A DNA stretch of 64,000 bases from Galeopsis tetrahit (Eukaryota; Streptophyta; Magnoliopsida; Lamiales; Lamiaceae): contig OY776124.1 in assembly GCA_963675135.1 (NCBI GenBank), positions 8,756,677-8,820,676 of the forward strand. The letters run 5' to 3'. Position numbers and translations under genes: made by a program. Numbering within the stretch: position 1 is the stretch's first letter; every line of letters begins with the position of its first letter. Below the pieces are notes generated by a model. That model made no database searches. It was not told the DNA's origin and worked only from the letters and a program-made list of their open reading frames with translations. This document shows, one piece after another, positions 33,104 to 44,945 of the stretch.

Positions 33104-33345
33104 TAATATTATATGTGTAGTGAATTGTTAAGGTAAAACATATTCGAAAATATCCTCGATATATCAGTATGCAATATTAATAGAGTCTAATATCGATAAA
33201 ATTTCGAGAGAATATAAAAAAAATATTGAGAAAATGTCAATACATTTCGAAAAAATATCATATTAAATAATATTGTATATTATATTTTATATAAAAGTAT
33301 CACACATGTATATGTATTCCAATTATTTTGTTAAATTTACGTATT

Positions 33346-34351
33346 ATTGTTATTAAATTTTCATAATTTTTATATATATATCCATCAATATTTTCAGAAA
33401 TTTAAAGTTTTCATAGTTTCACTTATATTTTCAACCTTATAGATAAGAAAAATGGAAAGATAAAGAGAGATAGAAAAGAGAAAAAAAAAAAATTTTATCA
33501 ATAAAGTATACTCCGTATTAAGTTTGGACAAACAAAAAAAAATACGAATTTTGGATTAAGAAAATGGAAAATAAATTCCAGTCACGTGCTCTGTTTTTTT
33601 TTTTCTTTTTTTTCGTCTGCTTTATTTTCTTCATTCATCTTTAAAACTCGGCCTCCCATTTCCATCGCAACAAAACTGCTCTCCTCATCACATCACATCA
33701 CATCGCATACATATAAATTCACACACTGCACACCAACACTCACACACACAATTCCTTTATCGACAAGTTATCTTCTTCAGCCGCGGCCTCCGGGAACCAC
33801 CGTTTCTCCATCCTTGCTTCGCCATCGCTTGAATCAGGTGTGTGTTACTTCACTCCAAAACGGTCAACTCTAGGGCTAATTGATTTCAAAATTCAGCTCA
33901 CCTTAGGGTTTTTTCTCTGTCTAAGTTCATCGGAGGCGTTGTCGTGGTCGTATTTTAATGTTTTATGCTTCCGCGAATTCCGAATCTTGAGCTATTTGAT
34001 TTATCCGTGAAATGATTTTGTAATCAATTGTTTTTTCCTGGGTGTGCGCTTGGTATGTATGTTTATAATTTCCTGCGACTGATGTCGTTATTCAATTTTT
34101 TTGTGGCGTGTTGATTTTACATTTTATGATGTACTGAAGTTCGGTTGGTTTCAACGTATGCATTTTTCCGTTTTTCTTGAGGTTAAAAGGGTGTAAATCA
34201 TTGATTTTCTTGCTTTCGTGTATCTATATTGCAGTTGTGAAATTGTGAATGTGATTATTCGCTATCTAGGGCTTTATCACTGGTAATAAAACTTCTTTAT
34301 CTCAAAGAGGGTTTTGTTGTTTAAGAATAAAGATTTGGAGGTCAAGCTCTC
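33346..34351 (+). other. OTLD1 promoter, leader exon and leader intron
   Basis: The leader probably begins near 33650-33720, in a CA-rich stretch (CACACTGCACACC). A likely leader intron runs from GTGTGTGTTA at 33839 to an acceptor TTGCAG near 34235. The transcription start is not determinable by eye. Confidence 0.4.
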
Positions 34352-34501
34352 ATGAGAATTGTTAGGGGAATGCAGAAATTGATTTGCGATGAACAAAGAT
34401 TAGTGGGCTGGAAGAACAAATCACTTACCCGTGGAATTGGTGTGACTGCTCCCAAGGCCAGGACCCGCGCTAAGTTGAAACCTTCAGCTTTGTATCTCTA
34501 A
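34352..34501 (+). CDS. Upstream ORF of OTLD1, 49 codons
   Basis: An ATG-to-TAA frame in the presumed 5' leader, ending 59 bases before the OTLD1 start. The peptide is basic (begins MRIVRGMQKLICDEQRL, ends KLKPSALYL), with a mixed composition unlike the low-complexity frames nearby. If translated it should repress or condition OTLD1 translation. Whether it is one of the conserved-peptide upstream ORFs I cannot confirm without comparison to other species. Confidence 0.55.
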   Translation: MRIVRGMQKLICDEQRLVGWKNKSLTRGIGVTAPKARTRAKLKPSALYL

Positions 34502-34560
34502 TTTTTGGCGAAGATAAGAGAACATCATTCTTTCTTTTTTCTAAGAAGAGCGGGAAAAAA

Positions 34561-37500
34561 ATGACTCGGATTTTAGTACAGAGAGGTTCTGCTAGTTCGT
34601 CGTCGTCATCATCTAACCAAAACAGATCATCAACATCGCCCAGTCCCTCTACTTCTTCAGCTTCACCACCGCAGCAGGTGGCTAGCACTGCACAAGTTGT
34701 TCCAACAGTAAAAGATGAGACAGTCGTAGAAGTGCAAGAGCAGAATGTGGTGGAAGAGACATCAGAGTACTGTGGTCTTTCAGACAATAAAATTGAGGAT
34801 GTTCTGGGATGTTTGAATACTGATCACCTTGAAGGTGAAAATCTGGAAGAAGATGAGGCATTACCTAATGATGATGTTGTGGGTTCTGGTAATACAGGAA
34901 AAGTGTTTGTAGGATTGCCAGCTGTGGATGAGGAAACTGATGAAATGGTCGGAAGTTCTTTCCAGAGGGTTTCTGGCACTTCACATCCACCACCGCCACC
35001 CGTGCCTCCTCCGAAGCCTTCCTCAGTGAACTTACCTTCTAGAAGATCTCCAACTATAATAGGGCCCCATAGAAGAGCTTCTATCTTGCCTGGTGTATCA
35101 AGCAGGTCATCGCCAACTGGTTCTCGTCCATCTTCACCTCGGTCTCATTGTGAAGTTGAAGGATATAACAGTGCTGATGAGCAAAGCCCATGCTACAATT
35201 CATCCTATGATGATGCAGTGAGTTTTATTGGGGTTCACAACTCCTTGTTTCAATGATAATTCCATTTTGGCGTTTCAATTATGTATGCTGCTGCAGGGTC
35301 CATATAATAACTTTATCTTTATTTTTTTATTTTAACTTTTTTTTCCTTCAAAATTATGTTTGTTCTGGAACCGGGATTTCCTCGTCCAGACTTGGGATTT
35401 CAAAACCCCTAATATGTTTGTTTCAGCTTAAATACCTGGATTCGAAGCTCAGTACACTGTCCCAATACCTGTTACACCTACCCTATGACCTCACCAAAAT
35501 CCTTTCGGCCAAAATCTCAAAACAAACATTCATTTTTTCTATCCATCCTAACTTTCAAATCCAAGGATTTCGAAGTCAGGATTGCTCAAACCCACTTAAG
35601 CCCGAAACAAACATGCTTACTGAGAGGCACATGATTATTAATTTCTTCATGGTGATGATTAGATTAATCATACTGCTTTCTTTAGTTTATTTCAGAGCAC
35701 TTTCTCTAAATTATGGAGTGTAGCCTTGTAGGGTGGTTAATAGGGTTCTTTATCTGTTGCAGGAAAGAGAACACCAATTCGAGGTTGATTTAAGGCGGGT
35801 AAAAGGCTTGGAAGTGAGAAAAATGCTAGAGGATGGGAACTGTCTTTTTCGTGCTGTTGCAGATCAAGTATATGGGGATTCTGAGCTATATGATTTGGTT
35901 AGGCAGATGTGCATTGACTATATGGTACGGAAGTTACTGTTTTGAGATGTTTATAATTGGCATCTTCTATGTGTTTGTGTCCGGTACATGTCAATGAAAA
36001 ATATATGTTCTTTGTTTATTATTAACTTCAACCAACAACATGCTTAGGTGTTCACCTTAGATTAGAAAGTGGAAACATTATCCTAAGATATCTTATTGTT
36101 TTTTCTCTAATGGTCTTACATACTACTTCGAGCAGTCAAGAGAAGATTGCTGTAATTTTTTCTTTGATCTTTACACAGTTTGTGGAATCTGATGCTGATG
36201 TTTTTTTATTTTTTTGTATTTAAATCTTGACCTTTTAGAATGTTGAATAATGGGACGCCATATTATTAATAACTTGAGAATTTATAGTATATGTCCATAT
36301 GGGCATAGAGTATATGGTTTTATAGTATATGTCCATAGTATTAATAACTTGATCTCTATCTAAAAATTTACAGCTGTTGAAATTAACTAGTTGTATCTTT
36401 GTTTATTGTGGATGGTATTTTGGGAGAGTAACACTTCAAGCAATAATTTTCCTATTGGTTTGATAACTTGAGGATGTATATGTCCATATGGGCATAGAGT
36501 ATATGGTTTAATTCCCAATGAACCCCCACTCTAATATTAGTCTTAATTCTCCTGTAGGTTTGATTTTAGTCCTTTTCCCCCCCTAAAGTCAGTGTCGAGC
36601 CATAGGTTTGCTTAGGAAACCCCAAAAAACTGTTTAAAACAACAGTATTTCAGTTATGAACATGTTCATATTCCTGCTTAACTGATATAAAAAGAATGCT
36701 TTTCTGCCTTACGGCCCTTACCTTGGCTTGAAGGAGGTTTTGAATTTTATTCATGGGACTTTTTGGATCGTATAATGGCTTTCCAATGACAAACTAAATT
36801 GTGTTGGCTATTCTATTGTGTTTTCCAACACTACCTTATTTGACAAGTAATCAATAGACATTTCTTTAAAAAAAAAAAAGTAATCAATAGACTAGGCTTT
36901 CTTAGTTCGACACTACTAGAATATGTTCTTTTGATAAAAGGAATTGTCCATTACTAAACTTCCATCAATAGAAAAGGAAAAAGTGTTGCATAAATAAAAT
37001 GCTGCAATTCCCCCAAAAGGTATCTTGTCGCTATTAGGTTGATTTATTGCATGATCTTATTTGCCTATGTTTTCGCTTGATTCATCATATTAGGTTGATT
37101 TATTGCATGATCTTATTTGTCTATAACATATATTTTCTTTTCAAGGAGAGTCGGATATGTATCTTTGATTTCATGTGTGTGTATAGATAGATGGCCACCT
37201 CATATATCTGAATTTTCATTACTAAACTCATCTGAAACCTTCCACGTTATGCCTTTAGGTTTGAAGGTGCAATCATAGATCAATTGTCATAGAACTTTCA
37301 GTCTTCATTCTTTCCGCGAATCGTGACTTTTCATTTTATACTGGTATCTTTATGGACATGTACCAGTTGAGACAACACAGTATGATGGGGTTAAAAAATA
37401 TAGTAACACATGAACTGAGCTATGACAATAGAACTTCAACTTAAATTACATGGTCATAGTTAAATTACTACTCCCCCCAATTCTTTTTAGATGTCATTTT

Positions 37501-40500
37501 AGCCTTTTACATTATTCATTTAATACATGTCATTTTGGAGGTTTTATCCCCACTTAGCCTTAATTAATTCCACCATCATTAAATGTAGATTGTAATTTCC
37601 CAACTCACAATAGGTTCTCCTCCAATACCATGGATTCCATATTTCCCACAGCTAATGATGAAGTTAATTATCATTAATTAGGGTAATTTTGGCATAAACA
37701 ATAGCCTTTATATGTGTGATAAAACCTAGAATGACATCTAAAAAGAATTGGAGGGGGTATAGAAAAAACCCTGGCAAATTTAATGGTTCAAATCCCTCTT
37801 ATTATGTGATGTTAAGATTATGCAAAAAAAAAAAAAAAAGGCACGATATACTATTTGAAAGTTTGCAATGAAGAAATTATCCAACACACGAGGCAATTTA
37901 TTGAATTGTAAGGCAATAAAATTCCGTAATTTGTCATGTTTTTACACTTCACACTTGTTATGCTGTTGATCACATGTCTAATGTTTTGAAAGTCAGGGAC
38001 ATTCTGGTTTCTTACATTTTGGGTACATTGATTTTGGATGATATTCGACAATGTTCATGAGTGAGCTGTGTTGATTGTTCATGTCTTGGACACGGATGCA
38101 ACATCTTAAGGTGTTCTATACATTCTAGCTATTTTAACAATAAAATATAAAATTAAAAGGAATTTCATTTTAACTTGTGAATGAATATCCCTCCATTCCA
38201 AGAATTATTATCCTAGTTTTTACTTTGAAAGGAGTTTTGGCAGGTGCACAACTTCACTAAGGCTTATTCCTAGGCTCTGAGGAGCACATGTCATAAGAGG
38301 TGCTAAGAGCAGAAAAGGTGTGCCTTATTAAAATTCAGCCAGGGTTTGATTCACAATCTAAATTGAGCTTTTGTATGTAAGTTGGGATGAGTGCTCTTCT
38401 AGTACTTAGAGATGAAGAGACTGATTTTGGGAAGTTAATAAAGAGGAAATTGAAAGTGACCATGAGGAAACTGAGGATTTGGTGATGAAGACTAGAAGAG
38501 GACGAGGATGACTATGTTCAGCTTATTGATGATGTGTAGTATCCAATGAAACATGCTTTAGGAACTATAATTAATTTAGTTGGACAAATAAGTGTCTACT
38601 TACAGTTTTATGGTTTTCCCCCTGCCTCTTTGTTGTTATCATGGATTTGCTAAGTAAATTTGTGTTGGTCGTTTTTGAATGCACTTTACCTTAGATATAA
38701 AAGATACTAAGGTCTAGTATGATTTTATGCATGCTTATGTTATATGAGTCCTGTTGATTTTATTATATGAAGAATTATATTTTATGCCTCTCATCCAGAA
38801 GCACATTTAATAACTATGCAAACAATTCACTATATGGACTTCTTCTGTAATAAGAGACGAGACTGTTCCCTCAGAGAGATCCTCATAAACGCTCAATTTT
38901 TTTTATGCAGGAGCGGGAAAGTGATCACTTCTCTCAGTTTTTAACAGAAGGTTTTACTTCCTATTGTAAGAGGAAAAGAAGAGATAAGGTAAATGGCATG
39001 AAAATTGTTTCTGAAGCATCGAAGTCTTCAAAGGCTCCCCTGATGGTTGCCTTTTGTTTCTCAGGGAATTATTAGAATCACAACTTATGAATGATTTTTC
39101 TGCCTTTTGCTTTAAAAAAATAATTTAATTTACTTTTACATGCATGCTTGTGGCGTTCTTACAATTTTAATCTTATGATGCATCAAGAATCTCAAAAAAT
39201 GTACCCCAAATCTTAATATTTGACCTGAGTATTCAAGACTATTATTGTAGAAATATGGTAATATTACAGGTCATGAAGAACTATGTCAAATTATTTGAAG
39301 GATTTGGGTACTTAATAGTAAATGGGGGATGAATAATTCACTGTCATTATAGTTCAACAAGATGGGACACTAAATTCGATTTTGTCAGCTCTGTAAGCTG
39401 GAATACACCCCTATCAGTTGCCTCCGAGTCTTATTACATTGTTTTTTATTATGTTTTATTAAGCCAGGTCAGAGGATAAGGCTTGTTTAGTTTAAGTTTG
39501 TGAGATCAGGCATCATATGTTCACTAATGATGGTAACCCATCAAATATGAAAGCTTGAATAATTTAAAAACACATTTTTCCTATATCGGGCACCGACTTA
39601 AAAGTGTGAATAAACAGAGACTGGATGCCTATTAATGATGCTAGAAAAGAAGAGTGCTTGAATCTCAGTGACATGTTTATCAGAGAGCAAATGGCTCTTT
39701 ATTTTCACGTATTTTCATGTTGGGGGCGTGGGACGGGAAAAAGTAAAGGGAGTGATGGGTTTTCTCTCACTTTTGGCTTATTTTAAATGATAAAAATACA
39801 GTATTTGGCATTCTGTTTTGTCCGCGTGTGTGTGTGTGTGTGTGTGTATATACATTAATAAATCAATTTTAGGTGAGGGAATTATTCAATAAATTAGTGT
39901 GATTTTTTGGTGACTGCAATGGAGTAGTCATGTCTGTAAATGTTTTGCTAATAAAATGCCTTCTTTGTTTCAATCATGGCTTGCCTAGTGATTCTTCAAT
40001 CCCTTTTGGTAATTCGTGTATTTTGAGATAATGAGATGTGATTCAGGCTCTAATCTTTTTTGTAATTCATAACTGAGATCTGCTGGGTTTGCAGGTCTAT
40101 GGAAATAATATGGAGATCCAGGCTCTATCAGAAATGTACAATCGGCCTATACATATATATTCTTACAGCACAGGTGCTCTATGCATATATTACCATTTGA
40201 ATTTGTATAAAATCCTGTTTCCTCTTTTATTCTGCCATTTAAAATCTGTGTGTATGTTATCCAGAACCCATCAATATATTTCATGGAAGTTACAATACGG
40301 ACACACCTCCAATACGGCTAAGCTACCACCGTCGAAATCACTACAACTCTCTTGTTGATCCACGTAGGCTGACCGTTGGCGCTGGACTTGGATTCAGCTC
40401 TCTTCAGGGGGTATGTGGGATCTTTATTAGCTTTTTCTTTCTCTTTTCACTATTTAAAACTGGAGTTGTAACCCTTTTTATTTGACAGACAAATATTGAT

Positions 40501-41239
40501 AAGGATCAGGTAAAAGCTGCTATCAAAGCTCAACAGGATCAACAGATTGATAACGTAAGTATTTGGAGGCCATTAAGAATGATGTGTATTATCTGCAGTC
40601 CAAGTTAAACAAGATTTGTTTGTTTTGGTAGGCACTTCTTGCAGAGGGACGATTCTACTCCGATCTTGAGCTGACTGAGAAGGAAATCGAACGTATGGTG
40701 ATGGAAGCTTCCAGGGCTGAGTATCTTTCAGATGACAAATTCAAGCATCAACTTGGTGGTCCTAGGGAGTCATCCACTTCTAGAGCTGAGCCCTCATCTT
40801 CTGCAGCCAGTGAGTGCCTAAATTCACATCATCATTCGTTTACTTTTATTTGTAAAAAATAAGTCATCATTATAATTAAATATTGGCCACCAAGAATGGG
40901 AGCTCAATTTTAGGCAAAAATTTAGAAGTACAGGGGAGGCCTCAAATATGTTTTTTCCAATAAAACTGACATGATTATGAGAAGCTGGCTGTAAATGAGG
41001 GTAGGATACGTTTAATGAATCTTGGTTACTTATCAGGATCATCAGGAAGCGAGAAGGAGGGAGGGTCACCCGGTGCAGTTCTGAGTGGCAGTATGCAGAT
41101 TATGTTGTCGATGGGGTTCAGCTATTTGCAGGTGATGGAGGCTTACGGCATTTTTGGAGACGATGTGGATTCCATGATCTGTTACCTAATAGAAACCAGC
41201 ACTAGCGCCAGAAATAAAGGCAAGGCAACTGAAAAATAA
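34561..41239 (+). CDS. OTLD1: OTLD1-type OTU deubiquitinase
   Basis: Cysteine protease that removes ubiquitin; the Arabidopsis relative OTLD1 acts on histone H2B and represses transcription with a demethylase partner. Length 522 residues. Exons are 34561-35217, 35763-35924, 38911-38988, 40095-40173, 40265-40410, 40489-40554, 40632-40809 and 41037-41239, all in phase. The N-terminus MTRILVQRGSASSSSSS matches the family start. Residues 1-219 are disordered, with a PPPPPVPPPKP tract and Ser/Arg-rich segments. The OTU domain follows, with catalytic Asp243 and Cys246 in LEDGNCLFRA and catalytic His351 in RRNHYNSLVDP. The C-terminus has a UBA-like helix set (MLSMGFSYLQVMEAYGIFGDDVDSMICYL). Intron 2 is 3 kb and holds a Stowaway MITE. 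A 49-codon upstream ORF precedes the gene. Confidence 0.93.
37471..37757. mobile_element. Stowaway MITE in OTLD1 intron 2
   Basis: Terminal inverted repeats CTCCCCCCAATTCTTTTTAG and CTAAAAAGAATTGGAGGGGG, continuing into ATGTCATT / AATGACAT, with TA on both sides. About 287 bases, ends almost perfect. Confidence 0.9.
39825..39847. repeat. (GT)n microsatellite in OTLD1 intron 3
   Basis: Uninterrupted GT dinucleotide run of about 23 bases. Confidence 0.9.
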
Positions 41240-43280
41240 ATCCAAATGGGGCATATCATCAACTTTTCAATCATACTTGCCAATGGCATGTACAACTTTG
41301 AATATTATGCTCTTATCTTTACTTTCTATGAGAATGAATGAGTACTCGAGAGGATGAGAATTCTTCGTTTTCGTCCCTTTTCTGTTTTACACGATCTTGC
41401 TTTATTTTGGCACTCTACTCTTCCTTGTGTGTTAGATCTCATGCCTTAGTTTACGCGAATTTTTCTACGTTACTCTGCAAGGCCACTGCCCTGTGGTGCT
41501 TTAATGTGCTCTACAACACAACACATTATAGTACAATTGGGCAGTGCCCTGCATCTAGCATAGAATAAGCCAAATACACATTCTGTGCTTTTTTAGATTT
41601 GGAGCCTATTTGGTGGAGGTATTATTATATATTTTTTGTAATCAACTAATCATCTATTTTTTAAATGTTACATTAAAGAAATGTGTATTATAAGAAGTTG
41701 TATGGTAAACTTTGAGTAATACGTAAACAAAAATATTATAAGGTACTTGATTAAGTTAAAGGTCATTGTTATTGGGGATAAATGGGGTTAGGCATTGGTG
41801 TACCAAGAAAATACAACAGCAATTGATCATTATAAAAGAAACATTCTTTTTTAATGAATAGAAGTCTGCATACGAGGCTTCAGGTCTACTTGATTTTCGA
41901 TTTCAGGCGTTTCTAGGTAGAAAAATCGACCAAGGCACTTTTTTTTTTTTAGCGTACGTGTCCGATTTAGGCGATTGTGCACATTTTTTCAAGTACAGTA
42001 TAAATGAGGCTTTGAGCAATTTTTTATTTTTTGCTCAAATTTCATCATTTAAGGGGTGAAAATAATATTTTTATATTTTACGACATTATATTCACAATTT
42101 TTAATTTTTTCAGCGACTTCTTTGCAATTTTTTACTTTTATTAAATAAATTAGGGTTTTGTATTTATTGAAAAAGAAAAAAAGTTAGGTGAAACTCATCT
42201 AACTTTCAATTTTTGACTTCTGCACACTTGATTTTAATTCATTCTCCCCTATGATTTGATATTTTTTTTTTTTGTAGGTAGACACCATTTTAGCGACAAA
42301 GTGGGATAGCTCAAGTGTCATCTTTTGTGCCGCTCCACACTATCCGATCAGTGGGCATCTTGTAGCTAAGCGACCCTACTTGGATAATCCATTTCTGACC
42401 CTCCATACACCGTCCTCATTAATTAAAGGTCGGGCCTTCAAAAGGCTTCTTTGGAACTCGATTGATATCGTGCGTCCCCAATATTGTTTCTAGGAAAGTA
42501 TCGGGCTTTAAGCATTTTTTAAATAACGGTCGAACTTTTCAGTATTGTTTTGCAACCATTGCTAAGTTAAGAAAAAAAAACATTTTTCAGAAGTCTAACA
42601 TGTCATTTTCCTTCGAACTAGTAGAATGAATCTCCCTTTCTTCTCCACATGCCCCCCAATAGAAGCCATTGATGGCCTCACAGAGTGAAATACAAGGCAA
42701 CTCATAGTATAGGTTTGAGATTGATTTTGGATGACACTTTTAGGTCAATCTCCCTCCCCAATATAAAAAACGTTTTTTCTTTCCAACATTTTAGTCTTTA
42801 CCACTCAATCATAAATCACCTAAAAAACATACCTTTTCGATCTCCCGATTAGAATTGGGAGGCCTAGGTACTTTAAGTAAGACTCCACTGTCCGGGCCTC
42901 AAACTATTGACTCATATCATCCCTCATCTGGTCCGAGACGCAATTACTTGCAAAGAACTCTAACTTGTCAAGGTTAACCCGTCAGCCCGAAACGGCCTCA
43001 TAAAATACATAAAATATGAGAAACACGACACTACAATTCTTGTACAAGAAGATAATCATTTTCCTAATAAAGGGTAAAATTGACCTGTATACTATGGTAT
43101 TGGGGAGGAATGTGAAATTACCAATATTATAAGTGTGATAAACTAGAATAATATATATATACAACTTCCAATAAAAGAAGAGCTGTTAAGTTATTTTTGT
43201 CTACTGAAATAATCTAGGGCTCTCTCTCTCTACACACACACTAGGAAGAGTGAGAGAGGGACAGAAGAGAGCTAATTACG
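41240..43280. other. Intergenic between OTLD1 and DCP1
   Basis: The OTLD1 3' untranslated region occupies the first few hundred bases. The middle (41880-42280) is unassigned. A LINE relic lies at about 42290-43010, and the DCP1 promoter occupies the right end with a TATATATATACAAC near 43152 and a CT/CA-rich leader. Confidence 0.55.
42290..43010 (-). pseudogene. Decayed LINE reverse-transcriptase relic
   Basis: Minus-strand translation in shifting frames gives familiar non-LTR element phrases: LTVNLDKLEFFASN, then YLKYLGLPILIGRSKR, then a stretch like the PTYxMSCF region, and a late fragment DRIVWSGTKDD like the zf-RVT neighbourhood. Several stops and frame changes show that it is dead. It belongs to the same broad class as the LINE at 61017-64000 but is not a close copy. 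Confidence 0.6.
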
Positions 43281-44914
43281 ATGTCGCAGAACGGGAAATT
43301 GATGCCAAATCTCGATGAGAAGACCACCAAGGTACTGAATTTGACGGTCCTACAGCGGATCGATCCGTTTGTGGAGGAGATTCTCATCACAGCCGCTCAC
43401 GTCACCTTCTACGAATTCAATATTGATAACAGCCAATGGGTATGCTATTGCTCATATGATGTAGTAATTGAATTTCATTTTCGTTTTTAGGGTTGTAATT
43501 GTGCAAATTAGTAATAATGAAAATGAATTTTGGTTGGCAGAGTCGGAAGGATGTGGAAGGTTCTCTTTTCGTCGTCAAAAGGTGAGGGCTTAATTTGGCT
43601 TCTCAAAAGTTTTATTCTTTAAACCTCTTAGTGAGATTGAAATTTAGGTTTTTAACTGGATTTTACTCGCTCTTATCACTTTGGATTATGCAATTTCTTT
43701 TTATGTGCTAGTTTTAATCTAGGGCTTTTGTTGATTCAGGAATACTCAACCGCGTTTCCAGTTTATAGTTATGAATCGTCGGAATACTGGTTAGTCATTC
43801 AATTCCTTGCGTTTTCTTCAATTAATTGGGAATTGAGACGCTGACGGAGTATTTTGACTTGTGATTTTTGAAAAGTTTGGTATTTAACTTTAGAACCTTA
43901 CTTTTAGGTTTTTATAGTTACTAATATGATATAGTGATCAGTTGGGATTTGTCTTATGTCTACACAATTGGACATCTTGATCTGATTTAATTCGGATCTT
44001 AATATCCAATAAACAATATAATTGACACAAAGTAGTTGCTTCCTTGGTGAAAGACTTTTTGGAATGTATATGAAATCTTATTCAATGACTTGGTCTATTG
44101 CCAGTTTCTGTGGGAATGTTCAATTATGGTCTAAAACCATGGTATAGGACTGTTTGGTTTTTTTGGAATAAAAGCCCTCAAAACTATGCTCCATGTGGAG
44201 GAATGTTTAAAATTACCTCGTCCCCTCCATAAAATTGAATTACAAGATCCATATGGATCAAAGATTGGGAAGATGAAAATCTTGTCAAAATATGGAACAG
44301 TTTAAGCATACATTGATATCCGCATAGATTTGAGGTCTTTGTTTGTTGTTCCAATTCCAAACAGATAATCTGGTGGAGAATCTCTTGGGAGATTTTGAGT
44401 ATGAAGTGCAGGTCCCATACCTATTATATCGAAATGCTTCTCAAGAGGTAAATGGAATATGGTTTTACAATGCACGGGAATGTGAAGAGGTTGCAAATCT
44501 ATTTAGCAGGTTTGTGATTTTAATTTACTTTCTCTTTGTTTATTTTTATTGAATCTATTAATGTGTATGTGTGTGCACGATCTTGTGTCAGTGTTGGAAA
44601 TAAATGAGGTGAACACCGTGAACCATTTGTTCACTAGGAATGTACTAAACATTTGTTTATTAGTTATTACCATTGCCGCATTGTGAGTGTAGAAACTACA
44701 TGATCAAAGTGAAAACAAATTACTCTGGTGTTCAATAGGAGCATTCGTTGTTAGAAAGTACCTTTTAAATGATATGTTGACACTGTATCTCCTAGATACC
44801 GTTACCTTTTTTCCTAGGATTTTTTGTAATGAAAATAAGTGATAGAAACTGAACTCAAGTTTTGTTATGGGTCTTTAGATGGTAATTTATGCATATATTT
44901 TGTCTTCTGGCATT

Positions 44915-44945
<31 letters not shown>

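Larger units (their letters stand above)
31230..33345. mobile_element. Long-inverted-repeat structure enclosing plastid DNA
   Basis: The left segment (about 31230-31475) and the right segment (about 33123-33345) are diverged inverted copies. Matching blocks include AACAAAATAATTTGAATAC, TATAAAATATAAT, GACATTTTCTCGATATTAG and GATATATCGAGGATATTTTC. Between them lie unidentified AT-rich DNA, two plastid-derived fragments (32043-32815) and a Stowaway MITE (32875-33103). No target duplication was found and the ends are approximate. It could be a transposon with long terminal repeats that acquired plastid DNA, or an inverted pair of separate repeats. Confidence 0.5.

Noticed and set aside
35253..35723. 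156-residue frame within OTLD1 intron 1
   Set aside because: It lies entirely between a good donor (35218) and acceptor (35761), with hydrophobic low-complexity content.
41338..41568. 76-residue frame after OTLD1
   Set aside because: It falls in the OTLD1 3' untranslated region, with no recognisable features.
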